This document shows positions 34,121-43,120 of a stretch of 64,000 nucleotides of DNA, piece by piece (the first letter of the stretch is position 1; each line of letters starts with the position of its first letter). Source of the stretch: Bacillaceae bacterium (GTDB lineage Bacteria > Bacillota > Bacilli > Bacillales > Alkalibacillaceae); NCBI GenBank assembly GCA_017656265.1, contig JACDOD010000011.1:47004-111003 (forward strand), written 5' to 3'. The translations under genes and the position numbers were made by a program. The notes below the pieces were generated by a model. The model did no database searches. It saw nothing but the letters and a program-made list of their open reading frames with translations, and was not told the origin of the DNA.

Positions 34121-35009
34121 GATTCATATGAAAAAAGTTGCGCTTCCCAATGGGGAGACGCTTGGTTATCGGGAACGATCAGGTGGGAACAAGGCAGTCC
34201 TGCTCATTCACGGGAATATGACATCATCTAAACACTGGGATCTGGTACTAGAAAGCCTGGATGATAAATATAAGGTGTACGCCGTGGATTTAAGGGGATT
34301 CGGGGAATCTTCCTACAATAAACAGATTGAATCGATCAAAGATTTCTCCGAGGATGTTCGTATGTTTATTGAAGCACTGGGTATTCATCCATATGCCATT
34401 GCAGGCTGGTCCACAGGCGGTGCGGTAGGGATGCAATACTGTGCCAGCTATCCGGACGGCTGTGAAAAATTGTTGTTGCTGGCATCGGCTTCGACCCGGG
34501 GATATCCTTTCTTTGCATCTGGGCCCGATGGTCTGCCGGATGTAAGCAAGCGGTTAAGAACTTATGAAGAAATTAAGCAGGATCAGGGAAAAACCATTCC
34601 TATTCAAGGAGCCTATGATACTGGGAACAAAGAGTTTTTAAAAATGATCTGGAATGGACTGATCTATGACCGCAATCAGCCGGATGAAAAAAAATATGAA
34701 GAATACCTGGATGATATGCTCACCCAGCGAAACCTGGCTGAAGTGTATCATGCATTGAACACCTTTAATATCAGCTCCCATTATAATGGCTTGACGGAAG
34801 GAACCGGAGAAGTCCGGCAGATTCAGATTCCTGTGCTGGTGATGTGGGGGAATAGGGACCATGTTGTACTGAAGAACATGACAGAAGAAATACTGGAGGA
34901 TCTTGGCGATAAAGCTCAGTATCAGGAACTGGACGGATGCGGACATTCACCGTTGATCGATAACCTTGATTTGCTTATTCAGACGATGGAACATTTTTTG
35001 GACCAGTAG
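34113..35009 (+). CDS. Alpha/beta hydrolase
   Basis: A 298-residue hydrolase. Oxyanion region LLIHGNMTSS, the VDLRGFGESSYN motif, nucleophile elbow GWSTGG (about residue 96-101), acid near WGNRDHVV and catalytic His in GCGHSPLID. It could release an acid from a thioester or cleave a carbon-carbon bond of a diketone; the sequence does not decide. GAGGAGG supports the ATG at 34113 rather than the ATG at 34095. Translationally coupled to the KASIII gene. Confidence 0.85.
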   Translation: MAEIHMKKVALPNGETLGYRERSGGNKAVLLIHGNMTSSKHWDLVLESLDDKYKVYAVDLRGFGESSYNKQIESIKDFSEDVRMFIEALGIHPYAIAGWSTGGAVGMQYCASYPDGCEKLLLLASASTRGYPFFASGPDGLPDVSKRLRTYEEIKQDQGKTIPIQGAYDTGNKEFLKMIWNGLIYDRNQPDEKKYEEYLDDMLTQRNLAEVYHALNTFNISSHYNGLTEGTGEVRQIQIPVLVMWGNRDHVVLKNMTEEILEDLGDKAQYQELDGCGHSPLIDNLDLLIQTMEHFLDQ

Positions 35010-35068
35010 AATAGATGATCATGGGAAAGAGAAGCATCAATGTTTTTATAGAAAGGAAGGAAAGTAAG

Positions 35069-35812
35069 ATGTCAAGATTACAGGATAAGGTAGCGATTAT
35101 TACCGGAGCGGCTAATGGAATAGGTTTAGAAGCAGCCAGAACTTTTGGGCGGGAAGGAGCAAAGGTTGTTCTGGCAGATTTTGATGAAGAGGCCGGCAAA
35201 CAAAGGGCCTCAGAATTAAAGGAAGAAGGTTTCGAAGTCACGTTTATACAGGTTAATGTCGCAGACAGAGAAAGTGTAGATCAAATGGTTAAACAGACAG
35301 CTGATCAGTATGGAAAAATTGATATTCTGGTCAACAATGCTGGGATTACGAGGGACGCGATGCTGGCCAAAATGTCTCCTGAAGACTTTCAGCTTGTAAT
35401 TGATGTTAACTTAACCGGTGTTTTTCACTGTACCCAGGCAGTCCTTCCTTACTTAATTGAGCAGGGGAAAGGAAAGATTATTATTACGTCCTCTGTTTCA
35501 GGAACCTATGGAAACGTGGGACAGACGAATTATGCCGCGGCTAAAGCCGGATTAATCGGGATGACGAAAACATGGGCAAAGGAGCTTGGCAGAAAAGGCA
35601 TTAATGTCAATGCGGTAGCTCCTGGTTTTACCGAAACGGCAATGGTAGAAAAGGTTCCGGAGAAAGTAATCGATCAGTTAAAACAGCAGATTCCGATGCA
35701 GCGGCTGGGCAAGCCTTCAGATATAGCCAATGCTTATTTGTTTCTTGCATCGGATGAATCGGATTATGTAAATGGTCATGTATTGCATGTAGACGGCGGG
35801 ATCATGATGTAA
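35069..35812 (+). CDS. SDR-family 3-oxoacyl reductase (FabG-like)
   Basis: A 247-residue classical SDR: TGAANGIG (about residues 12-19), NNAG, catalytic Ser in SSVSGTYGNVGQTNYAAAKAG with Tyr and Lys, and a C-terminal VNGHVLHVDGGIMM. The FabG-like sequence suggests NAD(P)H reduction of a beta-keto thioester or oxidation of a hydroxyacyl thioester. The ATG at 35069 has AAGGAAGG upstream. It fits as partner to the KASIII-like enzymes. Confidence 0.88.
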   Translation: MSRLQDKVAIITGAANGIGLEAARTFGREGAKVVLADFDEEAGKQRASELKEEGFEVTFIQVNVADRESVDQMVKQTADQYGKIDILVNNAGITRDAMLAKMSPEDFQLVIDVNLTGVFHCTQAVLPYLIEQGKGKIIITSSVSGTYGNVGQTNYAAAKAGLIGMTKTWAKELGRKGINVNAVAPGFTETAMVEKVPEKVIDQLKQQIPMQRLGKPSDIANAYLFLASDESDYVNGHVLHVDGGIMM

Positions 35813-35840
35813 CTGTTATGTAACTCGCCTCTTATATAAT
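35809..35840 (+). promoter_or_regulatory. SARP-type operator and promoter before the second ligase gene
   Basis: GTAACTG (35809-35815) and GTAACTC (35820-35826), 11 bp apart, followed by exactly 8 bp and a perfect TATAAT (35835-35840). The geometry is identical to the site at 28097. The first repeat overlaps the stop codon of the SDR gene. Confidence 0.7.
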
Positions 35841-35872
35841 GCCAGCAACATGGCAAGAAGAGGTGATCGGGC

Positions 35873-37378
35873 ATGAAACGTGAATTAGATTGGATAGGGA
35901 ATCGGGCAAGATTATTTCCTGATGATGCGGCTATCGTAAGTCCGGAAGAACAGGCTGTTTACAGCTTTTCAGAGCTTAACGACAGGGCTGAAAAACTTGC
36001 CCGGTTTTTTTTAGAGAAAGGAATTCAAAAGGGGGACCGGGTTGCCTTACTCGCCCCCAATCATATCAGCTACTTTGATTTTCTGTTTGCTTCCATGAAA
36101 ACAGGAACCATTTTCGTCCCCCTTAACTGGAGATTATCCAGAGATGACATGTCCTACGTGCTGAAGGATGCAAAGCCATCAATAATAGGAATACATGATC
36201 AGTTTCAGAATGACAGCTCCTGGATTTCAAAATATAGTGAGGTTCTTTTCATCAGCAATCACGAATATATACCAGCTGACACTAACTCTGATTTAAACAT
36301 TTCGGAACAGCATCTGCCGGCAGAATCCGATCCCCTGGCTATGATTTATACTGGCGGAACCACGGGAAAGCCAAAGGGAGCAGTCCTGACCCACCGTTCG
36401 ATTCTCTGGAATGCGATTAATACCATTATCAGCTGGGATCTTGCCAGAGAGGATACGACTTTGACGAGTCTGCCAATGTTTCATACAGGGGGGCTGAATG
36501 CTCTGACACTCCCTGTTTTACTGGCAGGGGGGAAAGTCGTAATCAATTCCTATTTTGATCCGGAAAAGGCGCTGGAGGATTTAATAAAGTATAAATGCTC
36601 CATTGTTCTGTTTGTGCCAACCATGTATCATATGATCATTCAAACAGAAGCCTTTCAAAAAGCCGAATTTCCACATATGAAGGTCTTTTTGTCAGGAGGA
36701 GCTCCATGTCCGCTGCATGTATATGATGCTTTTGATGAAAAAGGGTTGAAGTTTAAAGAAGGATATGGACTCACTGAAGCAGGACCCAATAATTTTTATA
36801 TTGATCCCGATGAAGCCCGCAGAAAAAAAGGATCGGTTGGAAAAGCCATGATGTTTAATGAGATTAAAATTGTAAAAGAAAATGGTGAGGAAGCCGCTAT
36901 AAACGAAGTAGGTGAGCTGTGCCTCAGAGGGAACCATGCATTTGAGTGTTATTGGAATAATGAAGAAGCTACCAGAGATACCCTAAGAAATGGCTGGCTG
37001 TATACGGGAGACCTTGCCAGGAAGGATGAAGAAGGGTTTGTGTATATCGTGGGCCGGAAGAAGGAGATGATTATAACCGGTGGTGAAAATGTTTATCCCC
37101 TTGAAATTGAACACTGGCTTCTTTCCCACGAATGGATAAATGAAGCTGCAGTTGTGGGCCTGCCGGATGAAAAATGGGGAGAGCAGGTCACCGCCTTTGT
37201 ATCACTGGTGGATGGGGTCCAGCTATCGGAACAGGAACTGAAGGATTACTGCAGAAAAAAATTATCCAGATACAAAATTCCAAAGAAGTTTTATTTTATG
37301 GATGAGTTACCAAAAACCCATGTAGGAAAAATTAATAAAAAAGCACTGATTGATCACTATTCTGAACACTCTTTATAA
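35873..37378 (+). CDS. AMP-forming acyl-CoA ligase (second of two)
   Basis: A 501-residue paralogue of the ligase at 25434: YTGGTTGKPKGAVLTH (about residues 161-176), GYGLTEAGP, YTGDLARKDEEGFVYIVGRKKEMIITGGENVYP (in parts) and the C-terminal Lys in THVGKINKK. It has its own promoter with a SARP-type operator, so it responds to the same regulator but can be expressed separately. Two ligases in one cluster suggest two acids, or substrate and product activation. Confidence 0.9.
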   Translation: MKRELDWIGNRARLFPDDAAIVSPEEQAVYSFSELNDRAEKLARFFLEKGIQKGDRVALLAPNHISYFDFLFASMKTGTIFVPLNWRLSRDDMSYVLKDAKPSIIGIHDQFQNDSSWISKYSEVLFISNHEYIPADTNSDLNISEQHLPAESDPLAMIYTGGTTGKPKGAVLTHRSILWNAINTIISWDLAREDTTLTSLPMFHTGGLNALTLPVLLAGGKVVINSYFDPEKALEDLIKYKCSIVLFVPTMYHMIIQTEAFQKAEFPHMKVFLSGGAPCPLHVYDAFDEKGLKFKEGYGLTEAGPNNFYIDPDEARRKKGSVGKAMMFNEIKIVKENGEEAAINEVGELCLRGNHAFECYWNNEEATRDTLRNGWLYTGDLARKDEEGFVYIVGRKKEMIITGGENVYPLEIEHWLLSHEWINEAAVVGLPDEKWGEQVTAFVSLVDGVQLSEQELKDYCRKKLSRYKIPKKFYFMDELPKTHVGKINKKALIDHYSEHSL

Positions 37379-37389
37379 CATAATTGATC

Positions 37390-37418
37390 GCCCCCCGGCA
37401 ATATTTGCGGGGGTTTTT
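37390..37418 (+). terminator. Terminator closing the LIV/KASIII cluster
   Basis: CCCCCG pairs with CGGGGG around a short AT loop, followed by six T. Confidence 0.9.
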
Positions 37419-37550
37419 TATGTAAGGAAAAAGGGGTTCCTGGCAGTCATCGTAAAATTTTTCAAAAAAATTAAACATAAATATGCAACTTTTAATAGAC
37501 TGCTTCGTCTATTTAAGTAAAGAAGATACCAGCAAAAAGGGGGAATCTCT

Positions 37551-37853
37551 ATGGGACTGGACAAATTGCTGGAGATAATTGAACCATATGAGTTGGTTCA
37601 GGTGAAGCATACGGACGGGAGAAGGCATGAATTCTTTTTTCGGAGGAGACGTTTTCCAACCGGAAAAAAGAATGTTCTGTCCAAAGTAATGGAATTGAAG
37701 GACGGAAGACTCAGTGGTTATATCTATGTGGGACATTTACCTGAATATGACCATCATCCAGAACGGACAAAAATGGGCTATCTGCCGATTAAAAATTTAA
37801 CCACTGAGGAAATTAAGGATTTGATGAAGAAAGTGACGAGACGAGCACATTAA
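37551..37853 (+). CDS. Hypothetical protein, 100 residues
   Basis: A small basic soluble protein, MGLDKLLEIIEPYELVQVKH..., with alternating beta strands and a basic patch FFFRRRRFPTGKK (about residues 28-40). I do not recognise the family. AAAGGGGGAATCT precedes the ATG. It is followed by a terminator hairpin and stands as a single-gene unit. Confidence 0.65.
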   Translation: MGLDKLLEIIEPYELVQVKHTDGRRHEFFFRRRRFPTGKKNVLSKVMELKDGRLSGYIYVGHLPEYDHHPERTKMGYLPIKNLTTEEIKDLMKKVTRRAH

Positions 37854-37860
37854 GGAAAAA

Positions 37861-37938
37861 AGCTGGGACAAAATTTCAAAAGGTAATGAAAATCCGAACT
37901 CTATTCAATTGTCACATGAATGAGTTCGGATCTTTTTT
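37861..37938 (+). terminator. Terminator hairpin of the CCGAACT family (copy 3)
   Basis: Leader AGCTGGGACAAAA (37861-37873); AATCCGAACTC (37890-37900) pairs with GAGTTCGGAT (37922-37931) and a T-run follows. An inner ATTCA/TGAAT stem surrounds ATTGTCACA. Confidence 0.9.
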
Positions 37939-38025
37939 GCTTGACTTCGTTAATTTTTTTAGGCAGCTTGTTCGTTTTTTTCATTGTTTCTTTCTTGCTT
38001 GATCCTCATGTTTAAAGTTCCGTGT

Positions 38026-38988
38026 TTAATTTTCCCTTACCACTAAATCTCCTGTGTTGCTTTTTGCGTAAATAGTCGGCCCATTTCCTTCCCGGTAAGT
38101 AAAGTCACCGTCGTCCTTAATATGATAGTCGGCAAGATCGACTAAAATATCTCCTGTATTGGTTTGATAATCAAAATTTAGCGGCTGGGTCAATTCTTGA
38201 ATTAAAACCTTGATTTTACCAGTGTTTGTTTTTACGTATAAATCATCTGAAATCGTCACCATACCCAGTTCCACATTTCCTGTGTTGCTCTTTACGTCCA
38301 CCTTTGCCTGAATGTCATCCAGAACAATATCTCCTGTAGTAGTTTTAATGTTCAGTTGTTCACCAGAATAGCTGCTCAAGGACACTTTTCCGGTGTTTGT
38401 TTGAACTACTGTAGTTTCAGTCGCTATATTTTCCAAATCCAGATCTCCTGTATTGCCGAAGACATTTAATTCCTCACCCTGAAAATCATTAAACTGGATG
38501 TCGCCAGTATTTGATTTTAAATAGACACTCTTGCTTGTTACTGGCTTTTCAAAAGTAATGTCTCCAGTAGCCGATTCTGCTTTAAGCTGGCTGTACATGT
38601 AATCTGGCACATAAACATTGGCATCCAGATTAATAACATTAAAGAAAGAAAAGGAAAACCATTCTTTTCGGACAATGGACAGCTGAAAACTGCTGCCATT
38701 CTGCTCATGTGAAATTTTGAGCTTGTTCAAGTTGTTTTCAGAAACTTTCCCTTTTAATTCAACGATGATATTGGACTGGCTGTGAGGGATAATGTTCAAG
38801 TCCGTGACGTCCGTTATAATAGATAGCTGATCGATGTCTCCTTCTGGATTAAAGGTTTCTTTTTCGTCGATGCTTGTGACCGAAAACGTTAAGCCCTGAT
38901 TAAACGAGATCATGACAGCAAAACCAATGATTCCAATGATTAATACAATAGTCGAATATAGGGCAGCCTTTTTTAACAAAGGGTTCAC
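38026..38988 (-). CDS. DUF4097 beta-helix envelope protein
   Basis: A 320-residue protein with one N-terminal membrane helix (about residues 8-28) and an extracellular right-handed beta structure built of repeated SNTGDI/KTNTGK motifs, typical of DUF4097 (YvlB-like) proteins. These are usually encoded with HAAS/DUF1700 and PadR genes and linked to envelope stress responses. Its start overlaps the stop of the DUF1700 gene by 4 bp. Confidence 0.85.
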   Translation of the reverse strand: MNPLLKKAALYSTIVLIIGIIGFAVMISFNQGLTFSVTSIDEKETFNPEGDIDQLSIITDVTDLNIIPHSQSNIIVELKGKVSENNLNKLKISHEQNGSSFQLSIVRKEWFSFSFFNVINLDANVYVPDYMYSQLKAESATGDITFEKPVTSKSVYLKSNTGDIQFNDFQGEELNVFGNTGDLDLENIATETTVVQTNTGKVSLSSYSGEQLNIKTTTGDIVLDDIQAKVDVKSNTGNVELGMVTISDDLYVKTNTGKIKVLIQELTQPLNFDYQTNTGDILVDLADYHIKDDGDFTYREGNGPTIYAKSNTGDLVVREN

Positions 38989-39581
38989 TCCTCGCTCTTA
39001 GTAATCATTTTTAAATTAGATTGCAAGTATTTTAATGTCAGAGAATAAAAGCCTTTTGAAATATAAATCGTTCCAATTCCTATCAGTACGCCCAGACCTC
39101 CCAGAATCATGGAGGAAAATAGAGAGACGAGCCATTTTGAAATGCCCTCTAAACCAAAAGCGGAGAATTGAAAATGAAATAACCCGCTTAAGGGTTCAGC
39201 CAGAAGTACAGCTATCGCAGCCGTAATCAGAGAGAAAGCCACAGCGTATAAGGCAATGATAATGCCTGTAATGGCAAGAAATGGGCCTAATAAGAATACC
39301 AGATTAAAAAAACCTAACCCGATCGTTGCTATAACAGCACGCAGCACGTTATCAAAGGAAACATCTGATTTGGCCTTTTGGATGTGATAACTGGCCAAAA
39401 GCTCTCTTGCAATGGCTTTTGGATGTCCCAGCTTTTGAATAATTTCCGCTTCTGTCAATCCTTGTTGAAGTCCAATTGTGAAATGCTCTTGATAGTCGTA
39501 AAGAATATCGTCCCGTTCTTCTTTTGGCAAACGATACAGCAATCGCTCCAATTCTTTTAAATACTCTTCTTTATTCCTCAT
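38985..39581 (-). CDS. DUF1700 (HAAS domain) membrane protein
   Basis: A 198-residue protein. The N-terminal helical HAAS domain is [27 protein letters not shown] and [16 protein letters not shown] (about residues 9-65); three or four membrane helices follow (about 85-185). HAAS domains often form switches with PadR regulators and membrane effectors. Overlaps padR upstream by 11 bp and the DUF4097 gene downstream by 4 bp, so the three are one translationally coupled operon. Confidence 0.85.
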   Translation of the reverse strand: MRNKEEYLKELERLLYRLPKEERDDILYDYQEHFTIGLQQGLTEAEIIQKLGHPKAIARELLASYHIQKAKSDVSFDNVLRAVIATIGLGFFNLVFLLGPFLAITGIIIALYAVAFSLITAAIAVLLAEPLSGLFHFQFSAFGLEGISKWLVSLFSSMILGGLGVLIGIGTIYISKGFYSLTLKYLQSNLKMITKSEE

Positions 39582-39900
39582 GGATCAGTGTTTCCTCCTT
39601 GATCAATTGATTAACTCCTGTGGAAAACATTTCCCATTCTCTCAATAGTTCATGTAAATATTCCCTTCCTTTAGGAGTGATTTTGTAATATTTTCGTGGG
39701 GGTCCCTCCCTGGATTCAGCTAAGTAGGTTGAAAAAAATCCATCTTTTGTAAGGCGCCGAAGCAGTGGATAAACCGTGCCTTCAGAGATATCTATTTTTT
39801 TTGAAATGGATTGAACGAGTTCATATCCATATCTGTCTTTGTTTGATGTCAGTGCTAAAACGCAAAGCTCTAAGATTCCTTTTTTAAACTGTACATTCAA
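39571..39900 (-). CDS. PadR-family transcriptional regulator
   Basis: A 109-residue winged-helix protein: [45 protein letters not shown] and [17 protein letters not shown] are all typical PadR blocks. GAAGGTG is correctly spaced for a TTG start at 39900. It probably represses its own operon through the inverted repeats upstream. Confidence 0.88.
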   Translation of the reverse strand: MNVQFKKGILELCVLALTSNKDRYGYELVQSISKKIDISEGTVYPLLRRLTKDGFFSTYLAESREGPPRKYYKITPKGREYLHELLREWEMFSTGVNQLIKEETLIHEE

Positions 39901-39926
39901 CCCATACACCTTCTTTAATATGTATA

Positions 39927-40007
39927 GTACCTTGCAATATTTAATACTGGGTAAAATCATCTCCTGGCAGATAAACTATACCACTTACTATTATATAATG
40001 CAAGGTA
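39927..40007. promoter_or_regulatory. Distant 9-bp inverted repeats around the padR promoter
   Basis: TACCTTGCA (39927-39935) and TGCAAGGTA (39999-40007) are exact inverted repeats 63 bp apart, flanked by further matching bases. The region between contains TATAAT-like boxes on both strands, so a regulator bound to both sites could control padR and perhaps the divergent ABC genes. Confidence 0.55.
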
Positions 40008-40098
40008 CTGTAAAATATTCTGACAAACGTTAATGATTTGAAACGCAATGGTTTTTCTGTACGTATAGGATAAAAAAACATAATGAAGGACTGGATGA

Positions 40099-40794
40099 AT
40101 GATGAAAAGCTGTCTCAGAGTATCAGATGTATCTGTATCCATAAAAAAGACACCAATTCTCGAAAACATTTCTTTTCAGGTTAATGCGGGTCAAATAACT
40201 GCCCTGATTGGTCATAATGGTGCGGGCAAATCGACTGCCATGAAAACGATTATGGGCTGGCAGAAAAAAGAACAGGGAAAGATTATGATTCTGGAAAAGG
40301 ACCTTGATGAAGATTATCTTGCTTATAAAAGACTGTTTTCGTATATTCCGGAAGAGCCTATGTTGCTTTCGGAGCTGACCGTATTTCAGCATTTTCAATT
40401 GTATGGAAAAAGCTACCAGATGGATGAACAAACATTAATCACCAGAGTAGAACGTCTCACTGAATGGTTTGACATAGGGGACAAGCTCCATGAATATCCG
40501 GAAGCCCTTTCAAAAGGGATGAGGCAAAAAGTACAGACCATTTGTGCCCTGCTTCCGGATGTTCCACTGCTGTTAATAGATGAACCTTTCATGGGACTTG
40601 ATGTGTACTCGGTTGATTTTTTGCTGGATGAGCTGAAAAAAAGGAAAGAACAGGGTACTTCCATACTAGTAACGAGTCATCAGCTGGATAAAATCAAAGA
40701 TATTTGTGATGAGTATGTAATGCTGAAAGATGGTCGTATATGTGAATCTGGAAAAATAAAGGACTTCGGTGGACTGAAAAGGAGAAAATCATGA
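40099..40794 (+). CDS. ABC transporter ATP-binding protein (EcsA-like)
   Basis: A 231-residue ATPase: Walker A GHNGAGKST, signature LSKGMRQKV (instead of LSGGQ, as in EcsA-type exporters), Walker B LLLIDEPFMGLD and a switch His in SHQLDK. It is coupled by a 4-bp overlap to the permease gene. It lies divergent from padR. B. subtilis Ecs affects secretion and intramembrane proteolysis; this pair could be a paralogue. Confidence 0.85.
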   Translation: MMKSCLRVSDVSVSIKKTPILENISFQVNAGQITALIGHNGAGKSTAMKTIMGWQKKEQGKIMILEKDLDEDYLAYKRLFSYIPEEPMLLSELTVFQHFQLYGKSYQMDEQTLITRVERLTEWFDIGDKLHEYPEALSKGMRQKVQTICALLPDVPLLLIDEPFMGLDVYSVDFLLDELKKRKEQGTSILVTSHQLDKIKDICDEYVMLKDGRICESGKIKDFGGLKRRKS

Positions 40795-42230
40795 TGCAGG
40801 CGAGTAATCTTTTTCACACTTATCTCTGGCTGAAACAAAAACGGTGGAAGAAAAAAGTGCACATCTATCGGCAGGTTTTTCAATTGTTGTTCGACTGGAC
40901 CCTTTCCATATATTTATTTTTGTTTTTAATTCTCGGGTTTATGATTTTGAGGGACTGGGTTCACGAAACAGCCCTTTTTACGAATGTATTTGCATCCTTT
41001 TCCATAGAATGGGTCATTGTTTTCTTCCTGGGATGGACTGCTCTTCAGGCCGTTCAGAGCTATCAGGACCCGGGTGTCTATATTTCCAGTTCAGAATACC
41101 AGCTAGGTCTGCTTCCCTATTCCCTGAAAAAAGTCTGGATCTTAGGAGTTTTAGAGCAGTTGTTGGTCGCGGCTGCTGCGGCTCTAGTTTTGATCTCCGG
41201 GCTATTGTGGCTGACTCCTCTGAATTTTTTTATTACGCTGTACCTGTCCATATCTTTTTTTATTGGAAAAACGACAGGAATCTTAATCAAATGGCGCCTG
41301 TTTCAGCTCAGTGGTGTGAAAAAAGCAGGCATCATTCTTTTAATCTATTTTGCCCTTCTTATTCTTCGCAAACTGGCCTATGATTTTACTTTTCCTTCTG
41401 AATGGATTCTCTGGGGAAGCTGGGTGACGGTATCCGTTATCGGCTTTTTGCTCATGTTTCACCCCTTTCATAACGCAGACTGGGGGAAAGTAGTCAGCTA
41501 TAGTGATGTAAAGGTGTGGCGGATGTGGGCTGTTCAGCAAATGACAAAAACAACTATTAAGCCAGCTCGGCGTTATCAATTTTTACAGAAGATATTTCAG
41601 GGCAGCAGGGCGCGAAAGCCTTTTCCATACCGGATGACATCCATCAGCACCCGAATCTGGCGTTCGTATCTAAAGGAACAGCTTGATCCGATTTTAAAAA
41701 CGGTTGGCGGGGTGTACGTTGCCGGGATTGCATTGAGTCTGCAGGGTGACTGGGGAACAGGACTAGGGCTGGCCATTGGGATTTTTGTACTGAATCAGAT
41801 GGCATCATCAATCTTCATTTCCCATTTTTCTCAGGCTTATATGCACACCATCCCGTGGGAGATGGAAGGATGGTTTCAGTCCTTTCGCAAATGGTATGCC
41901 GCCGCAGTTTTGCTTATCCTGCCTCTAACGGGATGGGCATTTTTTCAACAGGGTTATTGGCTGATGGTTTCTTTTATGGTGCTGACTTCCATCTGGATGT
42001 ATGTGGATGTCAGTTTATCCATTTCGGCCCGGTTTAATCATCTGCTAAACCGTTCCTGGTATAACGGTCCGTTGAATTTAGCAAGGACAGGCGGGTTTGT
42101 CTCCCTGGCTGCCGGGGGTATTTTTCCGTGGATCAGTTTTGGTGTGATTCCATTGCTGTTTATTCTCAGCCTGAAATTCACACGGTTAAAAGGAAGCTGG
42201 ATTACACTGGAAAAGGAGAAGGGTGGATAA
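40791..42230 (+). CDS. ABC transporter permease (EcsB-like)
   Basis: A 479-residue membrane protein with about eight to ten helices, opening QASNLFHTYLWLKQKRWKKK and containing SSSEYQLGLLPYSLKKVW, which resembles EcsB. Longer than the roughly 400 residues of B. subtilis EcsB. It forms an exporter with the upstream ATPase; its substrate is unknown. Confidence 0.75.
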   Translation: MMQASNLFHTYLWLKQKRWKKKVHIYRQVFQLLFDWTLSIYLFLFLILGFMILRDWVHETALFTNVFASFSIEWVIVFFLGWTALQAVQSYQDPGVYISSSEYQLGLLPYSLKKVWILGVLEQLLVAAAAALVLISGLLWLTPLNFFITLYLSISFFIGKTTGILIKWRLFQLSGVKKAGIILLIYFALLILRKLAYDFTFPSEWILWGSWVTVSVIGFLLMFHPFHNADWGKVVSYSDVKVWRMWAVQQMTKTTIKPARRYQFLQKIFQGSRARKPFPYRMTSISTRIWRSYLKEQLDPILKTVGGVYVAGIALSLQGDWGTGLGLAIGIFVLNQMASSIFISHFSQAYMHTIPWEMEGWFQSFRKWYAAAVLLILPLTGWAFFQQGYWLMVSFMVLTSIWMYVDVSLSISARFNHLLNRSWYNGPLNLARTGGFVSLAAGGIFPWISFGVIPLLFILSLKFTRLKGSWITLEKEKGG

Positions 42231-42320
42231 CGGGGGGGTCCAAAAAAGTGGAGCCACACTGGAACGAGATATTGTCGGGAGCTCTGCCGCAGATCCGCCT
42301 CAACAAATCGAAGGCATGTT

Positions 42321-42362
42321 CAATAACGGGACCTTTCTGATGGGAAGATCCCGTTATTTTTT
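42321..42362. terminator. Bidirectional terminator between convergent genes
   Basis: AATAACGGGA and TCCCGTTATT form a stem with T-runs on both sides, serving the ABC permease gene and the methyltransferase gene that face each other. Confidence 0.8.
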
Positions 42363-42965
42363 ACACACCGCTATGCCCAGGGGGTAATAGACACCTTCCC
42401 GGGGCGGTTCAATTAATACGCCGTTCTGATAATAAAATTCTTTATTCGGATAGTCCGAAAAAAGATCCCGAAATTCCGCTGGGGTTAGCTGGTGAACATG
42501 AAATGGGGATCCGCACGGTTTTCCCCTTCCTTCACCGAACGGGGTAGAGACGATTAAAGTTCCCCCATCTTTTAACAGATTGTAGTAATTGGACAATAAC
42601 TTTTCCTCTTCCTCAATATGTTCAATAGTCTCAAAGCTGACAATGACATCAAATGTTCCTAATTCTTGAGGAAGGGTCTCGTCGGTTGCGTTTTTCACAA
42701 GAAACGTAGATTTTGGATGATAGTATTTCCCTCTGGCGTATTTAATTACATCAGGGTCAATATCAATCCCAACCACTTCATCCACATTGTTTTTTGCCTT
42801 TTTTGCCATCATGTGTGTGCCATAACCGGCACCGCAGGAAAGGTCAAGCACCCTTCCGTGGACATAAGACAGAGCAAACTGATAACGGGCAATATGCTCC
42901 AGCAACAAGTTGTTCATGGGGTCCATAAATTCAGGTATGACGCGTTCACCCGTATCTTCAAGCAA
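42354..42965 (-). CDS. Class I SAM-dependent methyltransferase
   Basis: A 203-residue methyltransferase: VLDLSCGAGYGTHMMA (SAM motif I), VVGIDIDPDVIKYARGKY and FDVIVSFETIEHIEEEEKLL are clear. GCGGTGA favours the TTG start at 42965 (MLEDTGERVIPEFMDP); an in-frame ATG at 42983 lacks a site. The target is unknown. Confidence 0.8.
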   Translation of the reverse strand: MLEDTGERVIPEFMDPMNNLLLEHIARYQFALSYVHGRVLDLSCGAGYGTHMMAKKAKNNVDEVVGIDIDPDVIKYARGKYYHPKSTFLVKNATDETLPQELGTFDVIVSFETIEHIEEEEKLLSNYYNLLKDGGTLIVSTPFGEGRGKPCGSPFHVHQLTPAEFRDLFSDYPNKEFYYQNGVLIEPPREGVYYPLGIAVCKK

Positions 42966-43058
42966 AACAATCACCGCTTTCATTAATCTATGACAGAAAT
43001 GTCAGGCTCATCGTTTATTATTATGCCATAAATGAAGAAGATGTCGAAGAATCGAATT

Positions 43059-43088
43059 TTGACAATCTTTTTCAATTCCCACTATAAT
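43059..43088 (+). promoter_or_regulatory. Promoter of the marR-like gene
   Basis: TTGACA (43059-43064), 18-bp spacer, TATAAT (43083-43088). Confidence 0.8.
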
Positions 43089-43120
43089 AAGTTTAATCAA
43101 AGGGTAAAGGCGGTCTTACT

